NCBI GenBank assembly: GCA_964478455.1
Contig: CAYZJD010000123.1
Coordinates: forward strand, 1-11,293
Length of the DNA: 11,293 nucleotides
DNA from: CAYZJD01 sp964478455
GTDB taxonomy: Bacteria > Acidobacteriota > Terriglobia > Bryobacterales > Bryobacteraceae
Direction: 5' to 3'
Position 1 is the first letter of the stretch; every line of letters begins with the position of its first letter. The translations under genes were made by a program, and so were the position numbers. Positions 1 to 6,525 of this stretch are shown in pieces. The notes under the pieces are model-generated. The model ran no database searches. It was not told where the DNA came from and saw only the letters and a program-made list of their open reading frames with translations.

Positions 1-10
1 TTCGATTCAT

Positions 11-39
11 ATCATGCCAGCATCGGGGGATGTTGTCAA
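11..39 (-). promoter_or_regulatory. Candidate sigma-70-type promoter pointing left out of the window
   Basis: On the minus strand a perfect TTGACA -35 box (34-39) is followed after 17 nt by CATGAT (11-16), which matches four of six bases of the -10 consensus. It lies in the gap downstream of the LptC/LptA-like gene and would drive a gene beyond the left edge. If real, it makes the LptC/LptA-like gene the last of its operon. It is a pattern match only, and no downstream gene is visible to support it. Confidence 0.35.
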
Positions 40-124
40 TCAGTTCATCAAAACCGCGAACCAAGAGGGGTCTTGTTGATCCGAGGATTGCGGAACTAAA
101 GGCTTCAACAGCAAGGTCTACTGA

Positions 125-145
125 GGCGGGCACCCCCCTCCCGCC
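125..145 (-). terminator. Weak inverted repeat just after the LptC/LptA-like gene
   Basis: GGCGGG (125-130) and CCCGCC (140-145) can pair as a 6-bp GC-only stem around a 9-nt loop. The repeat begins 3 nt past the stop codon of the minus-strand gene ending at 148. No T-run follows on the minus strand, so it is not a canonical Rho-independent terminator. It could protect the 3' end of the mRNA, or it could be chance in GC-rich DNA. The rest of 1-147 shows no coding sequence. Confidence 0.25.
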
Positions 146-147
146 GG

Positions 148-2385
148 CTACTTGCGCTGAATGCGGGTGACGGCGGGACGCGCTTCTGCGCCTTCGACCA
201 AGAGCCTGTCCTCGCCGGCGAACCAGGTGAGCTGGCGGCCGCGGGTAGCGCCGCGGGCGCCATCGGTGAACACCGGCTCGCCGCCCGTGAGGACGACACG
301 CTGGTCGCCGGCGTAGTACTCGGCGTGCTCGGCTGTTCCTTTTCGCACGCGGCCGGCGGAGTGCTCGACGATCTCTACGCCGCCATCGGCAAGCAGTTTC
401 TCGAGCCGGCTGCCCGCATCGCCTGCGGCGAGCACGGCATTGAGTTCCCGCGCCTTGACGGTCATGCCGCCCCGTAGCATGGTGACACCGCCGCGATAAC
501 GCGCGGTGCCGTCCGCGTCGGTGTAGACCATCTCGGGCGCGTCGATGACAGTGTAATTCCGTTCAGTGCCTTCGGCCGCGGCTGGTGCGACATCCTCCAC
601 GAACTGCGATTTCACGTTGCCTCGCGCAACAAGCCGGCGCGCTTTGCGGTCAATCTCGATCCAGTCGCCGCGGATCCGGTTGGCGCCCTGCCAGAGGACG
701 GCCGATCCTTCGTAGCGGAGCAAATTGTTGGAGTCCAGGGCGAGCATGTGGTCCGCCTTCGCCTGGAGCGGCTGGCCGGCGGATAGCAGGCCGGAATCGC
801 TCTTGCGGCTGTCCGGCTCGCGGGTGGAGGAGACCTTGCCGTGGGCGAGAACATCACCGGTGGCTTGATCCAGAACGATCTGGTCCGCGTCCACAGAGCC
901 CGCGGGGTCCCAGAGCCGCGCCGCTCCTTCGAGGGTGATGCGGTTGTGCGGCGCGTCGAACACGGCGCGCCCGGCGCGACCCCGGCGCGATGCTTCCTCA
1001 TAGCGAAAATCGCCGGACTGGACCATGAGCAACACATCGCCACTTTTCGGATCAAAGTCGGCGTGCAACTCCCGGCTCCAGGTGAGCACGGGTGCGGGTT
1101 CGGGCTTCCCCGACGGCGCTGCGCCCTCGGTTCGGGTGGAGACCTTCGAAGCCCGGAAGGAACGGATCCTGTTCTCGGGACCGTAGGTGAAGACGAGCCG
1201 CTCGCCATCCATCGAGCGTCGCCGCTGGCCGGGCCGGTTTGGCAGGAACTCTACGGAGCCGGGAGCGTGCGTCAGGACCGTGTCCACCTCACGCCCGCCG
1301 GCTCGCATGATCAACTCGATCGACTCGCTGCGCAAGACCCGGGTCTCGGGCGACAGCCGTGCTGACGGCTGCGGCTTTCCCTCAACTACGCCGCGGCCGA
1401 TGACGCGGGCCTTCTTCAGCAGACTCTCATCGGCGGGGGCATCGAACTCCAGTTCGAGGCGGTTGCCGGTGACGGTGGTCCGCGTAGTTTGGTCGGCGGA
1501 AACGAGCCGCGCGTTTTGGACTGCTTCGATTTTCTCGATGGCGCCGGCCGGGGTGAAGTGCAGGTAGAGCCGGCTGGCGGCATACTCGACCTGGCGGTCG
1601 GGAAGCTTGTCGAGGCCGCGGGCATTCTCGGTTTCGACGCGGCACAGCGCGCCATTGTCGAGCCAGACTATGGATTTACCGCCCTCGAGCACGAGGCTGT
1701 CGCGCGTGAGCCGCGACCAGGGCCAAAGCAGGACGGCCGAGTCCCGCTCCTTGTACATCAGTTCGCCGGCTTCAACCTTCATCGGCGTGGCGCGAGATCC
1801 TTGGCCGCGCCACGTGACTTCGGCCTGCGACTTCATATGGAGCTCGCGGAAGGCCGGATCATAGGCGGCGCCGATCGACTTGCCTTCGCCCTGGTCGAAA
1901 GTGAAGAAGGCCGGCCGGCCGGTGTACGCCTTGCCGGTCCTGCTCTCGAAGGTCGCCCCGGAGGTGCGAATGAAGACGAGGCGCCCAAGGGGGGCCTGGC
2001 CCGCGGGGACGCCCATGGTGATCTGGACGTCGCCTTCAGAGTAAAGGACGCCGCGGGCGATGTCGAACTGGGCTTTGGCGCTGCGAACCTGGTCGAAGCG
2101 CGCGCCGTCCTTGTCGAAGACGCGCAGCTCCACCTGCAACAGCTCGAAACTCGAAGGTTCTTTGACCTGGCGGAAGTTGCGGGCGCGGACCTCGACCACC
2201 GGCCGGCCCTCGACGGTATGGGACCAGCTCCAGTCGGCGGCGGCGGCGCTGAGGTGTTCCGGCAGGGGGTGCGGCTTGGGCGGAGTCTTGGCCTGTTCCC
2301 GCAGCCGGGCGAAGTAGTAAGTGGCTCCAGTGGCGGCGACGATCACTGCGATCGCCAGCAGCAGGAGCGGGCGGGTGAACCGCAT
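148..2385 (-). CDS. LptC/LptA (OstA)-like lipopolysaccharide-transport protein, fused, membrane-anchored
   Basis: The 745-residue product starts with a short basic N-terminus and a hydrophobic segment (about residues 6-25), which suggests a single inner-membrane anchor like that of LptC. Residues of about 50-200 resemble an LptC-type periplasmic beta-jellyroll. The rest consists of repeated short beta-strand units of the OstA/LptA kind, clearest at about 440-595 (pattern GDVLAHGKV, YEGSAVLW, RRLVARGNV) and 610-740 (RYRGGVTM, DGGVEIVE, VVLTGGEPVF). In known systems LptC and LptA carry lipopolysaccharide from the inner membrane across the periplasm to LptD. E. coli LptC and LptA are each about 190 residues, so this looks like one long bridge. 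It is the last of three packed genes, 7 nt after the stop of the propeller gene, and the Shine-Dalgarno is weak (GAGAG region). The family call is from pattern and strand rhythm, so exact domain limits are uncertain. Confidence 0.72.
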   Translation of the reverse strand: MRFTRPLLLLAIAVIVAATGATYYFARLREQAKTPPKPHPLPEHLSAAAADWSWSHTVEGRPVVEVRARNFRQVKEPSSFELLQVELRVFDKDGARFDQVRSAKAQFDIARGVLYSEGDVQITMGVPAGQAPLGRLVFIRTSGATFESRTGKAYTGRPAFFTFDQGEGKSIGAAYDPAFRELHMKSQAEVTWRGQGSRATPMKVEAGELMYKERDSAVLLWPWSRLTRDSLVLEGGKSIVWLDNGALCRVETENARGLDKLPDRQVEYAASRLYLHFTPAGAIEKIEAVQNARLVSADQTTRTTVTGNRLELEFDAPADESLLKKARVIGRGVVEGKPQPSARLSPETRVLRSESIELIMRAGGREVDTVLTHAPGSVEFLPNRPGQRRRSMDGERLVFTYGPENRIRSFRASKVSTRTEGAAPSGKPEPAPVLTWSRELHADFDPKSGDVLLMVQSGDFRYEEASRRGRAGRAVFDAPHNRITLEGAARLWDPAGSVDADQIVLDQATGDVLAHGKVSSTREPDSRKSDSGLLSAGQPLQAKADHMLALDSNNLLRYEGSAVLWQGANRIRGDWIEIDRKARRLVARGNVKSQFVEDVAPAAAEGTERNYTVIDAPEMVYTDADGTARYRGGVTMLRGGMTVKARELNAVLAAGDAGSRLEKLLADGGVEIVEHSAGRVRKGTAEHAEYYAGDQRVVLTGGEPVFTDGARGATRGRQLTWFAGEDRLLVEGAEARPAVTRIQRK

Positions 2386-2392
2386 GCTGCTC

Positions 2393-4093
2393 TCAGGGTA
2401 GCAGGGGCGGCTCCCTCACCTGAAGGATCCGGTCCGCTGGGACATCCGTGAGCTTCTGCGCGGTCCCGCTTGGCCACCGGATTTCGATGAGCGAGGCCAT
2501 GGTTTCCTGACCCAACCCGAAATGCACCCGCCGGTCGCTCGACGACATGAACCCAACGCTGACCGTGACGTGATTGTAGAGTGTCCGCCCGGACGGCGTC
2601 GTGAGCTTGATTTTCGCGCCGATGGCGTCACGGTTGCTCTTGGCGCCGGTCAGGTTCAACAGCAGCCAGTGGTTGCCGTTATCGGCCGAGTTGAATAGAA
2701 TCCGCGGCTTCTGATTCAGGGACGTCACCACGATGTCCAGAAATCCGTCGTCGTTGAGGTCCGCGAACGCCGACCCCCGCTGGTAACCGACGCGCAGAAA
2801 CTCGTCGCCCAACTCCTGGCTCACGTCGATGAACTGCTTGCCACCGACGTTTTCGAAGATGGTGTCGTGTTGCGGAGAGTAGGGCTCCAGATTATCCACA
2901 TCTCCGTTGGCGGAGTACAGGTCCTTCCATCCGTCGTTGTTGTAATCGATAAAGCCGTTGCTCCAACCCGAGCGCGATCCGCTCAGGGCGAGGATCTTCG
3001 ACACGGGAGACACATACTGAAACAACCTGCCGCGCAGGTTCCGGAACAACGCCCAGGTCTGTCTCATCAGGTTATTGTAAAAAACGTCCACCCATCCGTC
3101 GTTGTCGTAATCCTTGACGTCGCAGCCCATCGCCGAAACGGTGGCTCCCGCGTCGTTGTAAGCGACTCCGTACAGAAGGCCCACTTCCTTGAACACGCCG
3201 TTCCCTTGATTGAGGTAGAGGAAATTGGGCTCCGTGTCGTTCGCGATGAAGACGTCCGACCAGCCGTCCTCGTTGAAGTCAGCAATTCCGATGCCCATCC
3301 CTTTCCCGAGCGCTTTCCCGAACCCGGACTTGTCGGTCACGTCCTCGAACCGGCCGCCTCCCAAGTTGTGATACAGCCGGTGCGGGACCCGGACATAGGT
3401 TTTCGGGTGGCAGTACGCCTCGACGTTGCCCGTGACGCACCGCTTGTCGGTCTCGGGGGTCCAGAGGGTGTAGTTCGACAGGACCAGGTCGAGGAGTCCG
3501 TCGTTGTCGTAGTCGAACCATGCCGCCTGGACGCTAAGCGTGTCCGGCGGCTTCTGGCCGAGGCCGGAGGCGTCCGTCACGTCAGCAAACGAGCGGTCTC
3601 CGCGGTTGCGATACAACGTGTTCTTGCGCGTGTTGCAGACGAAAAGATCCGTGTGCCCGTCGTTGTCGAAGTCCCCGGCCGCGACGCCGTAGCTGAAGTC
3701 GAGATTCGAGCCGGTAAGTCCCGCTCCCTGCGTCACATCCTTGAACGTGCCGTCACCCTGATTCCGCAGCAGACAGTGATGGAAAGACTGGTCGTCCTTC
3801 TTCAGTTCCGGCAGCCTGGCGCCGTTGGTGAAGTAAATGTCCATCTTCCCGTCGTTGTCGTAATCCAGGATCGCAATGCCGCCGCACATCGGCTGCTGGA
3901 AGTATTTGCGGCCCGTATAGTGGTTGTTCGATGTGTAACTGAACCGGGAGCGCGGAGCGACGTCCGTGAAACGAGGCCGGCGGGCGGCCATCTCGGATTG
4001 TCCCGCGGATGCCGGGAGCCAAATGGCGGAGGCGGCAGCCAGACAGAAGCCAAGCGGCGCGAGACAACACAAGGCTTGTTTCGTGGGCGCCAC
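2393..4093 (-). CDS. Secreted FG-GAP/VCBS propeller protein with C-terminal ASPIC/UnbV domain (CRTAC1 family)
   Basis: The 566-residue protein has a hydrophobic signal peptide (about residues 6-29, likely cleaved after PASA at 30). Seven calcium-loop motifs of the D-x-D/N-x-D-G-x-x-D type follow at residues 77-85, 141-149, 194-202, 272-280, 328-336, 383-391 and 445-453, as expected for a seven-bladed beta-propeller of integrin-alpha type. Residues of about 487-555 form an ASPIC/UnbV domain (IGAKIKL, GFMSSSDRRVHFGLG, IEIRWPSG). The family is exported and calcium-binding; its biochemical role is mostly unknown, with adhesion or protein binding suggested. I chose the GTG start at 4093 because it begins directly at the signal peptide and overlaps the TPR gene's TAG by one base (TAGTG), a translational-coupling arrangement. 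The open frame extends upstream to 4201, but that adds 36 unlikely residues lying inside the TPR gene. The downstream Lpt-like gene starts 7 nt after this stop. Confidence 0.85.
   Translation of the reverse strand: MAPTKQALCCLAPLGFCLAAASAIWLPASAGQSEMAARRPRFTDVAPRSRFSYTSNNHYTGRKYFQQPMCGGIAILDYDNDGKMDIYFTNGARLPELKKDDQSFHHCLLRNQGDGTFKDVTQGAGLTGSNLDFSYGVAAGDFDNDGHTDLFVCNTRKNTLYRNRGDRSFADVTDASGLGQKPPDTLSVQAAWFDYDNDGLLDLVLSNYTLWTPETDKRCVTGNVEAYCHPKTYVRVPHRLYHNLGGGRFEDVTDKSGFGKALGKGMGIGIADFNEDGWSDVFIANDTEPNFLYLNQGNGVFKEVGLLYGVAYNDAGATVSAMGCDVKDYDNDGWVDVFYNNLMRQTWALFRNLRGRLFQYVSPVSKILALSGSRSGWSNGFIDYNNDGWKDLYSANGDVDNLEPYSPQHDTIFENVGGKQFIDVSQELGDEFLRVGYQRGSAFADLNDDGFLDIVVTSLNQKPRILFNSADNGNHWLLLNLTGAKSNRDAIGAKIKLTTPSGRTLYNHVTVSVGFMSSSDRRVHFGLGQETMASLIEIRWPSGTAQKLTDVPADRILQVREPPLLP
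2749..3865 (-). repeat. Seven coding repeats of the calcium-binding propeller loop
   Basis: The loop codons of the FG-GAP repeats are also conserved at the DNA level. The plus-strand motif CCGTCGTTGTCGTAATC or a close variant recurs near 2744, 2931, 3091, 3269, 3498, 3658 and 3850. Spacing is irregular (about 160-230 nt), as expected for blades of variable length. The versions at 3091 and 3850 are almost identical over 18 nt, while those near 2744 and 3269 have drifted. This suggests blade duplication under strong protein constraint, not a mobile or regulatory repeat. Confidence 0.7.
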
Positions 4094-6405
4094 TACTTTG
4101 CCGACTCCGCGCACCCGCGGAAGAGCAGTTGCTCCAATCCGTTCCCGCAGGCGCAGGCCGGCTCCGAGGCAGGTGTGCCGGCCAGGCGCGCCTGAGCGCA
4201 CCGCAGAGCGGGTTCCTCGGAGCCTAGCGCGGCGGCTATGCGATACCTTTCGCCGGCCTCCCGATTCCGGCCGGCCCGTTCGAGCAACAATCCATGCGCA
4301 ACGTATGCCCGGTCAACTTCCGGCCAGCGCGACGCAACTTCCTTGATTGTTTTCTCAGCTTCGGCAAGCCGGTCCATCAGGCCCAGGACAACACCTCTCG
4401 TCAGCAGCAAGCCCGAATCGCCGGGATTCGACCGGATTGCCCGCTCCAGCAGATCGAGCGCCTCCTGGTTCCTGCCAAGCCGCACGAGCAGCAAAACGGC
4501 TCGCTGCACAACCGAGGGCAGGGCAGATGTCCGGTTGAGTCCCTGGTCGAGAGTCGCCACCGCATCAGACCTCCGCCCCAATACCTCCAGAATGGTCGCC
4601 TTCAGGAGAAGTTCGTCGCCCGTTATTTCCTCCGCTGGGATTCCCCCTAAGTACATCAGAGCCTTCGGCGGCCCCTCCACGTAAAACAGAGCCGTCGCCA
4701 GGCCAAGACGCGCCGAGGGTCTTTCTTCGACAGCGAGTTGGAGGAACTCCCGTGCCAGCTCATATTCCCCCGAACTCAGCAGCACGGAGCCGGCGTCTTC
4801 CCGGACTTTGCCGCTCGCGTTGAGTTTGAGCAACACGCGGAATTCCTGAAGCGCCTCCTCTTTGCGGCCGTCCGCGAGCAGGAGACTCGACAGATGAAGC
4901 TGAAACTCCGGGTGGTCGGGATGATCGCGCGCCTCGCGCCGGAAATGAGCGATCGCCCGTTCCCGCTGCTCCCGCGGCGTCAGTGCCGCCAGGTCGATCA
5001 TTCCGAACTGTTTTCGGAGCACGGGAGATCCCGGCGGGCGGATCTTCCGGTATTTTTCGAGATAGAGCTGGGCCTCCTCCTCGCGTCCCGAGGCCATCAG
5101 GGCCCGCCCCAGATGCAGAACGATTTCCGGGTCTTCCGGGTCTTTGGCCAGGGCCTCGCGAAAAGCTTTCTCGGCCTCCGGCGCCTGTTCCAGCGCAAGG
5201 TAAGCCAATCCGATCAGATCAGGAATGAGCGGATTTTCCGGCGCCAGCCGCCTGGCCGCTTCCAGGTCCGCGAGCGATTCGGCCATTTGTCCGTTCCGCT
5301 GAAGCATCCAACCGCGCGAGTAGCGAATCGTTGCGGAATCAGGATCGAGCCTGGCCGCTTCGGTCAGATGGGCGAGCGCCTTGTCGGGCTCGTCGTGCCA
5401 GAACACTTGGGCGTAGATATAGTGCCCAAGAGGGTCCTTGGGATGCTTTGCCAGGTACCAGGCAAGTTCCTGGCGAGCCTCCTCCCGCCGCGTTTCGGTG
5501 TGGCCGCATGCGCGCGCTCGGTCCCGCCGGGCGGCGTCATCGCCGGGGCGGAGCCGCAGATAGTCGTCATAAGATTTCGCCGAATCGTCGTAGTAGCCGG
5601 CGTCCTCGGCCGCGCGTGCCGTCAGCAATAAGATTTCCGGGTTTTGGGGAGCCTTCTGCCGCGCCTGGGCCAGGAAGAAGACCGCCCGGACATACTCTTC
5701 GCGGGCGGCACAGACTCTTCCCAGCTCCACCAGTACCTCGACGTCCCCAGGCCGGACCTTGAGCGCGGTCTCCAGGGCACGGCTTGCACGGTCGTAGTGT
5801 TGCGCGCGGGCGGCAGCCCGGCCGAGCTGAAAGAGAATCTCTCCGTCCCCGGGGCGCAGAGCCAGGGCACTGTTGAAAGCGGCCTCAGCGTGCTCGTACA
5901 GGCCGAGACGGCCGCAGGTGAGGCCGAGCAGGTACAGCCACCCGGCGTCGCCGGCGATTTGACCTGGGAGCGCGTCGAGGATCGCGCGCGACGCCGCTGC
6001 CTGCCCCGCCCAATGCAGAGCTTCGGCTCGCAGCAGCAATACTCCAGGATCGGCCTCCTTCACCCGAGCGAGATACTCGAGCGCCTTCTTACCGTCTTTG
6101 ACTACGACGGCGAGCCGGGCAAGCTGTAAGTTCGCGTTGACATGCCCAGCGTTGATGTTGAGCAGTTTCTCAAAGTAGACCCTGGCCTTGGCCGGCTGAC
6201 CACAGGCGAGGTAGTGGTTGCCGGTGTTGTTCAGCAGCGCGGGGGAGACGGGGCCCTTGGCCAGCGCGGACTGATAGAGCCTCTCGGCCTCGTCGCATCT
6301 TCCTTCGGCGTCCAATCGCGCCGCCTCCCGTAAGTCCTGGCACCAAACAAGGGTGGAGAACACCATGAGGATCGCCGGTGCCAGAACCGCCCTTACCGCT
6401 TTCAT
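4093..6405 (-). CDS. Secreted TPR-repeat protein
   Basis: The 770-residue protein starts with a signal-like segment (residues 1-22, MKAVRAVLAPAILMVFS region) and is then almost entirely tetratricopeptide repeats. Clear units include those near 24-52, 57-86, 154-186, 187-220, 221-254, 255-288, 326-356, 358-390, 392-424, 426-456, 500-530, 633-662 and 666-695, with the usual G-x-x-x-x-A, Y/F-x-x-A and D/N-P positions. TPR solenoids bind proteins, so a periplasmic or envelope scaffold role is inferred; no enzyme domain is visible. Cys22 follows LVW, which does not fit a lipobox because Trp is at -1, so a lipoprotein is unlikely. The C-terminal 35 residues leave the TPR pattern and hold four Cys (736, 751, 753, 765). 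I chose the ATG at 6405 over a TTG two codons upstream. Its stop overlaps the GTG start of the propeller gene. No convincing Shine-Dalgarno precedes it. Confidence 0.82.
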   Translation of the reverse strand: MKAVRAVLAPAILMVFSTLVWCQDLREAARLDAEGRCDEAERLYQSALAKGPVSPALLNNTGNHYLACGQPAKARVYFEKLLNINAGHVNANLQLARLAVVVKDGKKALEYLARVKEADPGVLLLRAEALHWAGQAAASRAILDALPGQIAGDAGWLYLLGLTCGRLGLYEHAEAAFNSALALRPGDGEILFQLGRAAARAQHYDRASRALETALKVRPGDVEVLVELGRVCAAREEYVRAVFFLAQARQKAPQNPEILLLTARAAEDAGYYDDSAKSYDDYLRLRPGDDAARRDRARACGHTETRREEARQELAWYLAKHPKDPLGHYIYAQVFWHDEPDKALAHLTEAARLDPDSATIRYSRGWMLQRNGQMAESLADLEAARRLAPENPLIPDLIGLAYLALEQAPEAEKAFREALAKDPEDPEIVLHLGRALMASGREEEAQLYLEKYRKIRPPGSPVLRKQFGMIDLAALTPREQRERAIAHFRREARDHPDHPEFQLHLSSLLLADGRKEEALQEFRVLLKLNASGKVREDAGSVLLSSGEYELAREFLQLAVEERPSARLGLATALFYVEGPPKALMYLGGIPAEEITGDELLLKATILEVLGRRSDAVATLDQGLNRTSALPSVVQRAVLLLVRLGRNQEALDLLERAIRSNPGDSGLLLTRGVVLGLMDRLAEAEKTIKEVASRWPEVDRAYVAHGLLLERAGRNREAGERYRIAAALGSEEPALRCAQARLAGTPASEPACACGNGLEQLLFRGCAESAK

Positions 6406-6420
6406 GCGCAATCGGACTCA

Positions 6421-6450
6421 ATCTTATCCGGAAGAAGGAAGCCGCTGCAA
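6421..6450 (-). promoter_or_regulatory. Candidate promoter for the TPR/propeller/Lpt-like operon
   Basis: On the minus strand TTGCAG (6445-6450) is followed after 18 nt by TAAGAT (6421-6426), matching three and four of six consensus bases. It sits between the terminator of the receptor gene and the TPR start at 6405. Transcription would start near 6414, leaving a leader of only about 10 nt, which fits the missing Shine-Dalgarno. This is a weak match and a true site could lie elsewhere in the 120-nt gap. Confidence 0.3.
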
Positions 6451-6455
6451 ACCCG

Positions 6456-6496
6456 AGAAGAAAGCCCCCTCCGCGCCCGGGCAGGCGAGAGGGGGC
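6456..6496 (-). terminator. Rho-independent terminator after the outer-membrane receptor gene
   Basis: Reading the minus strand, GCCCCCTC (6489-6496) pairs perfectly over 8 bp with GAGGGGGC (6464-6471) across a 17-nt loop that can itself pair partly. TTTCTTCT follows directly (6463-6456). It begins 30 nt past the stop of the receptor gene at 6526. A strong GC stem with a T-rich tail in this position is the classic layout. It should separate the receptor transcript from the TPR operon, though read-through is possible because the T-run is interrupted. Confidence 0.65.
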
Positions 6497-6525
6497 CCCT
6501 GAGACCAGAGGTGCGACCAAAGGCG

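Noticed and set aside
1489..2451. A 320-codon plus-strand open frame opposite the LptC/LptA-like gene
   Set aside because: No ribosome site, no domain, and low-complexity composition typical of antisense GC-rich frames.
2867..4195. A 442-codon plus-strand open frame opposite the propeller gene
   Set aside because: Its repeated VVVV and VVVI stretches are simply the reverse strand of the Asp/Asn-rich calcium loops. There is no start signal or recognisable domain.
4094..4201. Upstream extension of the propeller gene by 36 codons
   Set aside because: The added residues are Arg/Gly-rich, lie within the TPR coding region and would bury the signal peptide. The GTG at 4093 with the TAGTG overlap is a better start.
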